Assembly: GCF_002934265.1 (NCBI RefSeq)
Contig: NZ_PTIX01000004.1
Span: 454,961-518,960, forward strand
Direction of reading: 5' to 3'
DNA from: Actinokineospora auranticolor
GTDB lineage: Bacteria > Actinomycetota > Actinomycetes > Mycobacteriales > Pseudonocardiaceae
Length of the DNA stretch: 64,000 nt
Shown here piece by piece: positions 1 to 7,706 of the stretch; position 1 is the stretch's first letter; the number at the start of each line of letters is the position of its first letter. Under the pieces are notes generated by a model. The model searched no databases and had not been told where the DNA came from. It was given only the letters and a program-made list of their open reading frames with translations. The position numbers were made by a program, and so were the translations under genes.

Positions 1-252
1 CTCGACCAGCGCCCGCACGCGGCTCGCGAAGTCGGCCAGCGGGCCGGGCTCGATGGCGTAGACCCGCCGTTGCCCCAGCGGGTGGACCGCGACCAGGCCG
101 ACGCGCGCCAGGGTCTGCAGGTGTTTCGTGGTTTGCGGCTGCCGCAACCCGGTCAGCTCGGCCAACTCGCCGACCGACCGTGGTCGCGTGGCCAGCAGCT
201 CCACGATCTGCCAGCGTGCGGCGTCCCCGAGTGCCGAGGCGATGTCCTCCAT
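1..252 (-). CDS. ArsR-family HTH transcriptional regulator (C-terminus beyond window)
   Basis: Eighty-four codons are visible before the window edge cuts the gene. The protein opens MEDIASALGDAARWQIVELL, the typical start of an ArsR/SmtB winged helix, followed by the recognition helix around LRQPQTTKHLQTL and the beta wing with GQRRVYAIEPGPL. No metal-binding Cys motif (ELCVCDL type) is seen in the visible part, so it is probably a non-metal or repurposed ArsR protein. A second in-frame ATG lies at 264, but the GAGGA there abuts that codon directly. From 252 the spacing is 12 nt, which is long but usable, so the start is uncertain by four codons. The region just upstream carries a symmetrical AT-rich palindrome, suggesting autoregulation. 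The regulated partner is probably outside the window or is the gene itself. Confidence 0.85.
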   Translation of the reverse strand, partial: MEDIASALGDAARWQIVELLATRPRSVGELAELTGLRQPQTTKHLQTLARVGLVAVHPLGQRRVYAIEPGPLADFASRVRALVE

Positions 253-262
253 GACTAGAAGC

Positions 263-294
263 ATTCCTCATAGTGAATATTCGTGTCAAGGAAT
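263..294. promoter_or_regulatory. Symmetrical operator-like palindrome upstream of the ArsR gene
   Basis: An AT-rich block in a GC-rich genome. ATTCC (263-267) and GGAAT (290-294) are placed symmetrically around the 8-bp palindrome GAATATTC (275-282), with 7 bp on each side. It overlaps the probable start region of the ArsR gene. Two-fold symmetric operators at this place are usual for self-repressing ArsR proteins. Binding itself is inferred. Confidence 0.55.
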
Positions 295-694
295 ACTTCT
301 GGTGATCGACGGGTGACGCTGGGGCCGGGGAGGCTGAGGGCGGGGGCCTTGCGGACGTGGGGTCGACCTCGAGGGTCATCGCGGCCCGGTAGCGGCTGAT
401 GCGGGTGCCGAAAGCTGTCCGGCCATTGGCGCGCCGGGAGGAAGCATCGGCGATAGGCGGGGGTTTCCGGGAACGCGTGGACTTCCCTGCGGCCGTAGTG
501 TCGCTCGGGTGTGGCGTAGTGCGCGTCGTTCGTCAGGAGGGTGACGATGTCGCCGCGTTTTCAGGCGGCTGCGTATTTTGTGGTCGTTTGGTGTGTTTTG
601 GCGTCAAGGAAGGAAGGGGGTGGGCCGAGCATGCGGTTGCGGTGCGCGCGCAGCTCGGCCCGCGGTGGGCCGGTGGCCTCCTCGAACGCGCCGT
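265..694. other. Intergenic stretch, no convincing gene
   Basis: About 430 bases without a convincing coding region. Reading frames here show no recognisable domain, no consistent codon bias and no supported start. Apart from the operator at its left end, nothing was recognised. Confidence 0.4.
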
Positions 695-1105
695 TCAGGA
701 GGCCGAGCCCAGGATGTTGACCATCCACTGGATGCCGAACCGGTCGGTGACCTGGCCGAACTCGTCGCCCCACATCTGCTTCTCCAGCGGCACCGTGATC
801 TGGCCGCCGTCGCTGAGCTTCGCCCAGTAGCCGAGCAGCTTGTCGCGCTCGTCGCCGCTGAGGCTGATGGTGATGTTGGTGCCCGGCTGGTGGGTCATGC
901 CCGGCGCCAGGTCGGAACCCATCAGCGTGAAGCCGTCCTCGGCCTCCAGCATGCCGTGCATGATGTTGTCGGCGATGCTCTCGTCGCCGCCGAACGCGCC
1001 GAAGGTGTTGAGCGCCAGTTCGCCGCCGAACACGCCCTGGTAGCACTCCAGCGCCTCGCGCGCGTTGCCGGAGAAGTTGATGTAGGGGTTGAGCCGCTTC
1101 GCCAT
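695..1105 (-). CDS. VOC-fold PhnB-like protein
   Basis: Encodes 136 residues, the usual length for the PhnB/3-demethylubiquinone-like branch of the glyoxalase/bleomycin-resistance (VOC) superfamily. It opens MAKRLNPYINFSGNAREALE and contains the family signature YQGVFGGEL near residue 25, MHGMLEAEDGFTLMGSD in the middle and WGDEFGQVTDRFGIQW near the end. The start is fixed by AGGAG nine bases upstream of the ATG at 1105; a longer frame upstream lacks such a signal. Members are cytoplasmic and their substrates are mostly unknown, so no reaction is assigned. It is transcribed leftward on its own. The phosphatase gene ends 51 bases upstream on the same strand, so cotranscription is possible. Confidence 0.85.
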   Translation of the reverse strand: MAKRLNPYINFSGNAREALECYQGVFGGELALNTFGAFGGDESIADNIMHGMLEAEDGFTLMGSDLAPGMTHQPGTNITISLSGDERDKLLGYWAKLSDGGQITVPLEKQMWGDEFGQVTDRFGIQWMVNILGSAS

Positions 1106-1155
1106 CGTGATCCACTCCTGGGGGACGGTCTGTGTGACGGCGGCATCGTCGCAGA

Positions 1156-1890
1156 TCAGGCGGGGGGCGACAACGTGAGCCGGGTGCGCAGGCGGTCCAC
1201 CACGGACGGTGCCAGACCCACCGGTCCGAGCACGTAGTCCGCGACCGAGCCGTGCTCGGCCAGCAGGTCCGCGAGGAACAAGCGCATGGTCTCCGCGGGC
1301 GCGTGGCCGTACCAGTGCCACGCGGGCGGGCGACCTTCGTTCTCCGCTCGCCAGTCGGCCACCAGCCGTTCGGTCGCCAGCCCGGTCAGCGCGAAGTCGG
1401 CGACGACGTCGGACTCCGACACCCCGACCAGCGCCAGCACCAGCGCCGCCAGCACCCCCGTGCGGTCCTTGCCCGACGCGCAGTGGAACACCGCGGTCCC
1501 CGGCTCGGCCAGCGCGGTCAGCGCGGCCCGCAGTTCCACCACCCCGTCCTCGGCGTACTCCAGGTAGCGGTCCGCCAGGTACCGGCCGGGGTCGACCGCG
1601 GAGTCGAGACCGGTCTGGTCGAACGCGCGGTGCTCGATCGGCAGGTGGTGGTACACCAGACCGGGCAGCGCGGGCACCCGCCCGCGCGCGGCGATCTCGT
1701 AGTCGTGCCGCAGGTCGATCACCGTCCGCACGTCGAGTTCCCGGAATCGGTCCAGGTCGGTCCCGGCGAGCTTGCCGAGCGAGTCCGAGCGGTACAGCAG
1801 ACCCCAGCGGACCGCGCCGCCGTCCGCGGTCGGGTAACCGCCGAGGTCGCGGAAGTTGTGCAGGCGGTCGAAGTCGAGGTGTCTACGCAC
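1156..1890 (-). CDS. Tyrosine-specific phosphatase of the dual-specificity-like family
   Basis: About 244 residues from the GTG at 1890. The conserved N-terminus HLDFDRLHNFRDLGGY is typical of actinobacterial phosphatases related to M. tuberculosis PtpB (Y_phosphatase3 family). The P-loop HCASGKDRTG supplies the nucleophile Cys137 and Arg143 of the CX5R signature. The Lys-Asp inside the loop is shared with the PtpB/lipid-phosphatase-like group, so phosphotyrosine, phosphoserine or phosphoinositide substrates are all possible. No signal peptide is seen. The frame stays open upstream to 2010, but residues there look non-conserved and the family motif begins right after the chosen GTG. A TAGGG lies upstream but is not a strong ribosome site, so the start is moderately certain. 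Confidence 0.88.
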   Translation of the reverse strand: MRRHLDFDRLHNFRDLGGYPTADGGAVRWGLLYRSDSLGKLAGTDLDRFRELDVRTVIDLRHDYEIAARGRVPALPGLVYHHLPIEHRAFDQTGLDSAVDPGRYLADRYLEYAEDGVVELRAALTALAEPGTAVFHCASGKDRTGVLAALVLALVGVSESDVVADFALTGLATERLVADWRAENEGRPPAWHWYGHAPAETMRLFLADLLAEHGSVADYVLGPVGLAPSVVDRLRTRLTLSPPA

Positions 1891-2073
1891 GGTGCCCGAC
1901 CCTAGCCGCGCGCCGCCCTGGTACGCCGCCGGATATTTCGGGTGAATTGCCAGGCTCCTCGCCTTTGTATTAACTCTGTTCTCAAGATAACGGTTTTCCT
2001 GTTGGGGCAAATGCCCGCTTGGGTCGGTTTCCCGTTTTCCGACCTAGTTCGATGACCGTCTGACGCAACGGTC

Positions 2074-2099
2074 TTGACATCGGCTTTGGTCTAGTCCAA
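2074..2099 (+). promoter_or_regulatory. Chitinase promoter with DasR-type (dre-like) operator
   Basis: TTGACA at 2074-2079 is a good -35 hexamer. Just downstream, TTGGTCTAGTCCAA (2086-2099) is a near-perfect inverted repeat matching the GntR/DasR responsive element known from streptomycete chitin and GlcNAc genes (core TGGTCTAGACCA). The operator lies between -35 and the weak -10 zone, where a repressor would block polymerase. Control by N-acetylglucosamine-derived signals is inferred from that match and the chitinase downstream. Confidence 0.65.
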
Positions 2100-2170
2100 T
2101 TTTGGGTAGCACCACCGCGACCGGGGTTGTCCGCCCGGTTGTGACCCCTTTCCCTGCACTGGAGCGCACG

Positions 2171-4288
2171 ATGCGGCTGTCCAGAAAACTGTTTTCCCTA
2201 CTAACCATGGTCGCCACCGCCGCCACCGTCACCGGCGTCGTGGTCGGCACCTCGGCCGACGCCGCGCAGTCCGCGGCCAAGCCGTTGCCCGCCCGGGTGT
2301 TCGCGCCCTACTTCGAGGCCTGGACCGGGGAGAACCCGGCCACGCTCTCGGCCGCGTCCGGCGCGAAGCACCTGACCATGGCCTTCCTGCAGACCGCCAG
2401 CCCGGGTTCCTGCACGGCGCTGTGGAACGGCGACACCAGCATGCCGATCGGCCAGGCCACCTTCGGCGCGGCGATCAAGACCATCCAGAACAACGGCGGT
2501 GACGTCATCCCGTCGTTCGGCGGCTACACCGCCGACACCACCGGCACCGAGATCGCCGACAGCTGCACCGACGTCAACAAGATCTCGGGCGAGTGGCAGC
2601 GGCTGATCACCACCTACGACATCAGCCGGATCGACCTCGACATCGAGGCCGACTCGATCGAGAACACCGCCGGTGTCGACCGCCGCAACAAGGCCATCAA
2701 GATCACCAAGGACTGGGCGAAGGCCAACGGCCGCCAGATCCAGTTCTCCTACACGCTGCCCACGACCGTTCAGGGTCTGGCCGACAGCGGTCGGAACCTG
2801 CTGCGCAACGCGGTGACCAACGGCGCTGAGATCGACGTCGTCAACATCATGACGTTCGACTACTACGACAACGCCGGCACCCACAACATGGCCAACGACA
2901 CCAAGACCGCGGGCCAGGCCCTGGTCACCTACCTCGGCCAGCTGTACCCGAGCAAGACCCAGGCGCAGCTGTGGCAGATGGTCGGCATCACCGAGATGAT
3001 CGGCGTCGACGACTTCGGCCCGGCCGAGACCTTCACCACCGCCGACGCGAACACCGTCCTCGCGTGGGCCAAGGAGAAGAACATCAACACCCTGTCGTTC
3101 TGGGCCCTCCAGCGCGACAACGGCAACTGCCCCGGCGGTGCCGCCCGCGACGACTGCTCCGGCATCGCGCAGGACCTGTACTACTTCAGCAAGACCTTCT
3201 CGCAGTACACCAGCGGCACGCAGAACCCGACCGACGACTTCTCCCTCGGCGTGAACCCCGCGTCGGTGTCGATCGACCCGGGCAAGTCCGGTACCGCCAC
3301 GATCACCACCGCGGTCACCGCGGGCAACGCGCAGACCGTCTCGCTGTCGGCCGGTTCGGCCCAGGGCGGCGTCACCCCGACCGTCACCCCCGGTAGCGTC
3401 ACCGCGGGCGGCTCGGCCACCGTCACCTTCGCCGCCGCGGCCAACGCGACCCCGGGCACCTACACCTTCACCGTGACCGGCTCCGCCGCCTCCGGCAGCA
3501 AGTCCGCCACCGTCTCGGTCAAGGTCAACGGCACCCAGCCGGGCAACGACTTCTCGCTCGCGGTCAACCCGGCCGAGGTCACCGTCGCCACCGGCAGCAC
3601 CGCCACCACCCAGCTGACCACCGCGGTCACCGGCGGCAACGCGCAGACCATCGCGCTGAGCCTGACCAAGCCGCAGAGCGGTGTCTCCGCCACCATCAAC
3701 CCGACCAGCGTCACCGCGGGCAACTCGGCCACCATCACCGTGACCGCCGCGGGCAACGCCACCCCGGGCAAGTACACCTTCTCGGTCGGCGGCTCGGCGC
3801 CCTCGGGCAAGCACAGCACCTCGTTCACCGTGACCGTGCAGGGCGGCACCCCGGGTGGTTCCGTGGCCAACGGTGACTTCGAGTCCGGCGTGCTGGCCCC
3901 GTGGACCGCGGTCGACGGCACCACCGTCGTCACCTCGCCCACCCACGGCGGCGGCCACGCCCTCTCCGTCGGTGCGAGCAACTCGAGCACCGGTGAGGCC
4001 AGCCAGCAGGTCACCCTGGAGCCGAACAAGTCGTACACGCTGCGCGCCTGGCTGCGCGGCAACTACGCCTACCTCGGCGTCCGCGGCGGCGCCAGCGCCA
4101 CCACCTGGACCGTCGCCAGCGACTGGCAGGAGGTGACGCTGCCCTTCACCACCGGCGCCAACGGCACCGTGACGATCTACACCCACGGCTGGTACGGCCA
4201 GGGCGCCGTCTACGCCGACGACTTCAGCATCTCGTCGTCGGTCAAGGCAGTGCAGAAGCTCGCCACCACCAAGCACGGCATCAAGTAA
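2171..4288 (+). CDS. Secreted GH18 chitinase with two Ig-like repeats and a C-terminal carbohydrate-binding module
   Basis: A 705-residue exported enzyme predicted to hydrolyse chitin. The ATG at 2171 follows GGAG by six bases and begins a Sec signal peptide (MRLSRKLFSLLTMV to about residue 33). The GH18 barrel spans roughly 40-365; the active-site strand reads RIDLDIEAD with Glu159 as likely proton donor, though the first Asp of the usual DxxDxDxE is Ser here. Two tandem beta-sandwich repeats (about 368-460 and 470-565) start DFSLGVNPASVSI and DFSLAVNPAEVTV. The last 130 residues (VANGDFESG to YADDFSIS) look like a CBM4/9-type module. A dre-like operator upstream implies GlcNAc-linked control. 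The barrel-linker-CBM layout is common in actinomycete chitinases. Confidence 0.93.
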   Translation: MRLSRKLFSLLTMVATAATVTGVVVGTSADAAQSAAKPLPARVFAPYFEAWTGENPATLSAASGAKHLTMAFLQTASPGSCTALWNGDTSMPIGQATFGAAIKTIQNNGGDVIPSFGGYTADTTGTEIADSCTDVNKISGEWQRLITTYDISRIDLDIEADSIENTAGVDRRNKAIKITKDWAKANGRQIQFSYTLPTTVQGLADSGRNLLRNAVTNGAEIDVVNIMTFDYYDNAGTHNMANDTKTAGQALVTYLGQLYPSKTQAQLWQMVGITEMIGVDDFGPAETFTTADANTVLAWAKEKNINTLSFWALQRDNGNCPGGAARDDCSGIAQDLYYFSKTFSQYTSGTQNPTDDFSLGVNPASVSIDPGKSGTATITTAVTAGNAQTVSLSAGSAQGGVTPTVTPGSVTAGGSATVTFAAAANATPGTYTFTVTGSAASGSKSATVSVKVNGTQPGNDFSLAVNPAEVTVATGSTATTQLTTAVTGGNAQTIALSLTKPQSGVSATINPTSVTAGNSATITVTAAGNATPGKYTFSVGGSAPSGKHSTSFTVTVQGGTPGGSVANGDFESGVLAPWTAVDGTTVVTSPTHGGGHALSVGASNSSTGEASQQVTLEPNKSYTLRAWLRGNYAYLGVRGGASATTWTVASDWQEVTLPFTTGANGTVTIYTHGWYGQGAVYADDFSISSSVKAVQKLATTKHGIK

Positions 4289-4305
4289 GCACCACCCGAA
4301 CGGAC

Positions 4306-4339
4306 AAGGTGGCGGGCGCCTGCAGGCGTCCGCCACCTT
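4306..4339 (+). terminator. Terminator hairpin of the chitinase gene
   Basis: AAGGTGGCGG (4306-4315) and CCGCCACCTT (4330-4339) are perfect arms, and the interior CGCCTGCAGGCG is itself palindromic, giving an almost fully paired 34-nt hairpin 17 bases after the stop codon. There is no long U-tract, as is usual in actinomycetes. Confidence 0.8.
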
Positions 4340-4380
4340 GGCTTCGCGGCCTGGGGTTGCCGCCGGCCCCCGGAATCCAG

Positions 4381-4415
4381 GCTACCGGCGGGGACCGACG
4401 GTACCGCCGGGTAGC
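4381..4415 (-). terminator. Terminator-like hairpin downstream of the COG0523 gene
   Basis: GCTACCGGCGG (4381-4391) pairs imperfectly with CCGCCGGGTAGC (4404-4415). It lies 37 bases past the stop of the leftward GTPase gene, facing the chitinase terminator, so the two convergent genes have separate hairpins. Confidence 0.6.
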
Positions 4416-4451
4416 GATCAAGCCTGTGGACAGCTCGCGATCTTGGTTTGC

Positions 4452-5435
4452 TCAGACCCTGGGCAGGAACCGGGTGATCGAGGCCATGTCCAACGGGTCC
4501 ACCGACTCCGGGGCGTCCTCAAGCGACTCGTCGAGACCCCGGCGCAGGGCCGACTCGTCCAGTTCGGATCCGATCACCACCAACTCGTTGCGCCGCTTGG
4601 CCTCCGGTGCCGCCGCGAGCCACACCGCCTTGCCGACCGTCTGCACCAGGTACGGCTCCTCGAAGCCCGGCACCCCGAAGTGCGCGAAACCCTTCATCCG
4701 GTAGACACCCGCGGGCCGCTCCGCCAGGAACCGGGCGAAGCGCAACGGGTTCATCGGGCGCGGGTCGGCGAACTCGACGCTCGAGTAGCCCGCGTGCACG
4801 TGCTCCTCGTGCGGCAGCAGGTCGTCCAGCGTCAACTGGCGCACCTCCGGCTCCACCCGGGCCACGCGGTCGAACAGCAGACCCGGGTCCACCCGCCCGT
4901 ACTCGGTCGGCACCACCGGGACGCCGCCCGCCAGGTCCCGCACCAGCTCCAGCACGCCATCCGCCGCGCGGTCGACCTTGTTCAGCAGCACCAGGTCCGC
5001 CTGCTTGATGTGCCGGTCCAGCTGCGGGTGCCGCTCCCGGGTCGCCGGGAACTCCGCCGCGTCGACCACCTCGACCAGCCCGCCGTAGCGGATGTGCGGG
5101 TTCTCGCTCGCCAGCACCAGCCGCACCATCGCGGGTGGCTCGGCGAGCCCGCTGGCCTCCACCACGATCACGTCCACCGGCCCGTCCGGGCGCGCTATGC
5201 GGTCGAGCATCGCGTCCAGGTCGGCCGCGTCGACCGCGCAGCACAGGCAGCCGTTGCCGAGGGTCACCATGGAGTCGACCTGCGCGGCCACGGTCATCGC
5301 GTCGATGTTGACCTTGCCGAAGTCGTTGACCACGACACCGATGCGCAGACCGCCCGCGGTGCGCAGGAGGTGGTTGAGGAGGGTTGTCTTGCCGGAGCCG
5401 AGGAAGCCCGCGACCACTACGACCGGGATGTGCAC
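4452..5435 (-). CDS. COG0523 (CobW/ZNG1-type) metallochaperone GTPase
   Basis: A 327-residue G3E-family P-loop GTPase. From the GTG at 5435 the protein reads HIPVVVVAGFLGSGKTTLL, giving the Walker A motif near residues 10-17. GNGCLCC near 65 is the CxCC metal-binding signature of the COG0523 family. EASGLAEP and LNKVDRA are the switch and NKxD guanine-specificity motifs. The CobW C-terminal domain (about 240-320) is present. Such proteins hand over or insert zinc, cobalt or other metals. The target cannot be told from sequence; cobT is far away at 56 kb, so cobalamin need not be involved. No Zur box was recognised upstream. The start is chosen because the family begins immediately before the P-loop, though no clear ribosome site is visible. 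Confidence 0.88.
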   Translation of the reverse strand: MHIPVVVVAGFLGSGKTTLLNHLLRTAGGLRIGVVVNDFGKVNIDAMTVAAQVDSMVTLGNGCLCCAVDAADLDAMLDRIARPDGPVDVIVVEASGLAEPPAMVRLVLASENPHIRYGGLVEVVDAAEFPATRERHPQLDRHIKQADLVLLNKVDRAADGVLELVRDLAGGVPVVPTEYGRVDPGLLFDRVARVEPEVRQLTLDDLLPHEEHVHAGYSSVEFADPRPMNPLRFARFLAERPAGVYRMKGFAHFGVPGFEEPYLVQTVGKAVWLAAAPEAKRRNELVVIGSELDESALRRGLDESLEDAPESVDPLDMASITRFLPRV

Positions 5436-5486
5436 GCGCCGAGGGTAGTGAACCCGGATGATCTCCGCTGGGCCGCTACGGGGGGT

Positions 5487-5520
5487 GGCCCCCGCCGGAC
5501 GTCCCGACCCGGCGGGGGCC
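5487..5520 (-). terminator. Strong hairpin between the Nudix and COG0523 genes
   Basis: GGCCCCCGCCGG (5487-5498) and CCGGCGGGGGCC (5509-5520) are perfect 12-bp arms, extended outward by GGGGT/ACCCC-like pairing. Read leftward it lies after the Nudix stop and before the COG0523 start, so it probably ends the OsmC-Nudix transcript. Confidence 0.7.
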
Positions 5521-5584
5521 ATCACCCCCAGTTCCCCCGCTGACCGATCCCCCAATCGACCTGACGACAACGCTAGGCACCCGG

Positions 5585-5609
5585 CCCCCGGCGGTCATCA
5601 CGCCGGGGG
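5585..5609 (-). terminator. Second hairpin after the Nudix gene
   Basis: CCCCCGGCG (5585-5593) pairs with CGCCGGGGG (5601-5609) around a 7-base loop. It is the first hairpin met downstream of the Nudix stop at 5652. With the one at 5487-5520 it forms a tandem terminator. Confidence 0.55.
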
Positions 5610-5651
5610 ATGAGGTCCGCGTCCGACCTTCGGGGGAGCCCGCCGGGGCGG

Positions 5652-6152
5652 TCAGTCCACTTTGGTCGACACCTGGTCGAAGTAGGTGGCCACCACCGTC
5701 GTGTGCAGCGGAAACGCCAGGGTGGTCGGTTCGCGCACCAGCTCCCAGCCGGTGGTCTCGTCGGTCGGGGTGGACGGCGGCAGCGCCGACCCGGCCACCG
5801 CGGGGGCCAAGCCGAACACGAGCAGCGTGCCGTCTGGGGCGCTCAACGCGTCGAACAGCCGGACGGCGGCCGGGTCGACCTCGATGCCCGCCTCCTCGCG
5901 CAGCTCCCGCGCGGCCGCGGCCTGCCAGGACTCACCCAGATCGATGAAGCCGCCGGGCAGGGCGAGCGCACCGCGCCGGGGCTCGACGTCGCGGCGGACG
6001 ACCAGCAGCCCGTCGTCGACCGGCAGCAGCAGGACGGCGACCGGCACGGGGTTGAGGTAGGAGGTCTGCCCGCACCCGGCGCACCGGCGCGGCCACGGCA
6101 GGTCGGTGGGGTACGCGGTGCCGCAGTACGCGCAGTGGGAGTTCTTCGTCAT
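5652..6152 (-). CDS. Nudix hydrolase with N-terminal zinc ribbon
   Basis: A 166-residue protein. Residues 7-28 hold two CxxC knuckles (CAYC and CAGC) that form a zinc ribbon, an arrangement found in NudC-like and related NUDIX proteins. The Nudix box GGFIDLGESWQAAAARELRE followed by EAGI (about 67-89) fits GX5EX7REUXEEXGU completely, so metal-dependent hydrolysis of a nucleoside-diphosphate-linked substrate is expected. The C-terminus lacks the SQPWPFPxS motif that marks NADH pyrophosphatases, so substrate is open. The gene starts 11 bases after the OsmC stop and is almost certainly cotranscribed with it; two hairpins follow. Confidence 0.9.
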   Translation of the reverse strand: MTKNSHCAYCGTAYPTDLPWPRRCAGCGQTSYLNPVPVAVLLLPVDDGLLVVRRDVEPRRGALALPGGFIDLGESWQAAAARELREEAGIEVDPAAVRLFDALSAPDGTLLVFGLAPAVAGSALPPSTPTDETTGWELVREPTTLAFPLHTTVVATYFDQVSTKVD

Positions 6153-6163
6153 GCGGTGATGAT

Positions 6164-6562
6164 CTACCAGTTGTGGACTGTCTCCACCGTTGTGGGCTGC
6201 TTGAGGGTGCGGGTGACCGTGCACAGCGCCTCCACCGCCCGGGTGACGACGTCGAGCAGCTCCGCCCGCGCGGCGTCGTCCAACCCGGACGCGTCCAGTT
6301 CGACGTCGAGGCGCACGCCGTCGAGCTGGTGGGCGCCGTCGGGGCGCACGTCGGTGGCGTCCACGGCCAGGCCACCGCCCGTGCGCCGCAGCACCAGCTG
6401 CTCGGCGGTCACCCCGACGCAGGTCGCGGCGGCGGCCAGCAGCAACTCGACCGGGCTGAACACCCCGTCCTGCCCGGCCCGCCCCACCTCGACGCTCGCA
6501 CCCCGGTCGTTGGTGGCGGTGAACACGTGCGCACCGGTGCGCCGCGTGCGAACGGTGGTCAT
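6164..6562 (-). CDS. OsmC-family protein (probable thiol peroxidase)
   Basis: A 132-residue OsmC/Ohr-fold protein. The family's two cysteines are present: one in LLAAAATCVGV near 48 and one in VEALCTVTRTL near 115, so the redox pair needed for organic hydroperoxide reduction is intact. The start ATG at 6562 follows a GAGAGGGG ribosome site by about seven bases. It is the first gene of a leftward pair with the Nudix hydrolase, a pairing that suggests oxidative damage repair or clean-up, though this is inference. No OhrR regulator is adjacent. Generic OsmC proteins (rather than Ohr) are the closer match because the sequence is short and lacks the Ohr N-terminal segment. Confidence 0.85.
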   Translation of the reverse strand: MTTVRTRRTGAHVFTATNDRGASVEVGRAGQDGVFSPVELLLAAAATCVGVTAEQLVLRRTGGGLAVDATDVRPDGAHQLDGVRLDVELDASGLDDAARAELLDVVTRAVEALCTVTRTLKQPTTVETVHNW

Positions 6563-6696
6563 GTCGAACCCCTCTCCGCCGCCGGTCGCGGCGCGCCGGT
6601 GGGGGAGATCGGGGCTCCCTCCACATGCGCCGAGGTTATCCACAGCCCCGAGCCGACCCCGGCCACCCGCCTGCCGCCGCGCTTGGGCTTGGCATC

Positions 6697-6723
6697 AGGG
6701 GTTCCCCCTGGGCGGGGACCCCT
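6697..6723. repeat. Intergenic hairpin repeat, copy 1
   Basis: AGGGGTTCCC (6697-6706) and GGGGACCCCT (6714-6723) form a stem and are followed by CGCG. The same block recurs at 28175-28202. Here it lies downstream of cutC and is a likely terminator. Confidence 0.6.
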
Positions 6724-6776
6724 CGCGCCTGGACCTGGCCAGGTGGAGCCCCGGCTCGGAGGTGCGCCGCGTCGGG

Positions 6777-7484
6777 TCAGGCGTCGAGCAGCTCGCGCAG
6801 GGCGCGGACCCGGGTCGAGTCGACCGGGCTGTCCCAGCTGTCCCGGACCAGGCCGCCCGCGTGGATCGCGGTGACGCCGATCGAGCGCAGGCCCGGCACG
6901 TGCGCGTGCTTGAGCCCGCCACCGGCCAGCAGCCGCACGCCGCACTCGCGCCAGTCGTCGCGGGCGGCGAGGCGGGGGAGGCCGTCCTCCAGCCCGCGCG
7001 CGGAACCGGCGGTGAGCACGGTGTCCAGGCCGGGGAGGCCGCGCAGGTCGGCCCAGGCGCGCTCGGTGTCGGCGGCGTGGTCGACCGCGCGGTGGAAGGT
7101 CCACGGGCAGCCGTCCAGTGACTCGACCACGACCCGGGTCGCCTCCAGGTCCACGTGCCCGTCCTCGGTGAGGAAGCCGAGGACGAACTCCTCGGCGCCC
7201 GCCGCGCGCAGCTCGGCGACCACGGCCAGCAGCCTGGCCAGCTCGTCGGCGTCGGCGGTGAAGCCGTCCGTGCCGCGCACCATGATGCGCAGCGGGATGT
7301 CCACGGCGGCCCGCATCTCGGCCACCAGCTCCGGCCTCGGGGTCAGCCCGTCCCGGTCCATCTCGGCGACGACCTCGATCCGGTCGGCGCCGCCGTCCTG
7401 CGCGGCCACCGCGTCGGCGACGGTCAGGGCGATGATCTCCAGCAAACCGCTCTGCGGCGGCGAAACGGTCACGGCGCCCATCAT
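6777..7484 (-). CDS. cutC: CutC family TIM-barrel protein (copper homeostasis protein CutC)
   Basis: About 235 residues, the normal CutC length. Family features include LLEIIALTVADAVAAQDGGADRIE at the N-terminus (residues 14-37), LRIMVRGTDGF in the middle, FHRAVD near 128, and VLTAGSARGLEDGLPRL near 155. CutC was named for copper tolerance in E. coli, but its biochemistry is unsettled and a carbohydrate-related role has been suspected. Two adjacent ATG codons (7484 and 7481) follow GGTGGGGG; either may be used. Two strong dre-like palindromes lie 97-222 bases upstream, hinting at control by a DasR-type regulator and hence by amino sugars rather than copper. Downstream is a repeated hairpin. 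It appears monocistronic. Confidence 0.88.
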   Translation of the reverse strand: MMGAVTVSPPQSGLLEIIALTVADAVAAQDGGADRIEVVAEMDRDGLTPRPELVAEMRAAVDIPLRIMVRGTDGFTADADELARLLAVVAELRAAGAEEFVLGFLTEDGHVDLEATRVVVESLDGCPWTFHRAVDHAADTERAWADLRGLPGLDTVLTAGSARGLEDGLPRLAARDDWRECGVRLLAGGGLKHAHVPGLRSIGVTAIHAGGLVRDSWDSPVDSTRVRALRELLDA

Positions 7485-7580
7485 CCGGCCCCCACCGGTC
7501 GCCGCGACGCCCAGGGTCGAAAAATCCCACCACGTGGTTGGCTTTCCGCGCACCCGGACCACGACCCCCTACCGGGAAAG

Positions 7581-7594
7581 GTGGTCCAGACCAC
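7581..7594. promoter_or_regulatory. dre-like operator 1 upstream of cutC
   Basis: GTGGTCCAGACCAC has perfect 6-bp arms around CA, matching the DasR/GntR responsive element. Read leftward, TATTAT (a possible -10) sits just upstream, so the operator would cover the transcription start of a cutC-directed promoter. Seventeen bases from here are repeated exactly at 7693-7709. Confidence 0.65.
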
Positions 7595-7666
7595 ATAATA
7601 CATAGCCATAGCGCCCACGATCCTCCTGTGCGACACCGGTTCCAGCCCATCGGCATGGGCAAGGAA

Positions 7667-7676
7667 TGGTGTACCA
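7667..7676. promoter_or_regulatory. Weak palindrome between the two dre-like operators
   Basis: TGGTGTACCA has TGGT/ACCA half-sites like the flanking dre sites but a different centre. It could be a degenerate third binding site or chance. Confidence 0.3.
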
Positions 7677-7692
7677 CGAATGATCTCGAATA

Positions 7693-7706
7693 GTGGTCCA
7701 GACCAC
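7693..7706. promoter_or_regulatory. dre-like operator 2 between cutC and the divergent unknown gene
   Basis: A second exact GTGGTCCAGACCAC, 112 bp from the first and on the same face orientation. It could loop with operator 1 or control a rightward promoter for the gene at 7946. The 460-base region 7485-7945 holds these sites and no gene that I can support. Confidence 0.6.

Noticed and set aside
399..830. Frame overlapping the PhnB-like gene
   Set aside because: No ribosome site or domain, and it runs antisense into the supported gene.
2201..4336. Very long minus-strand frame opposite the chitinase
   Set aside because: It mirrors the codon bias of the chitinase and has no start site, domain or natural composition.
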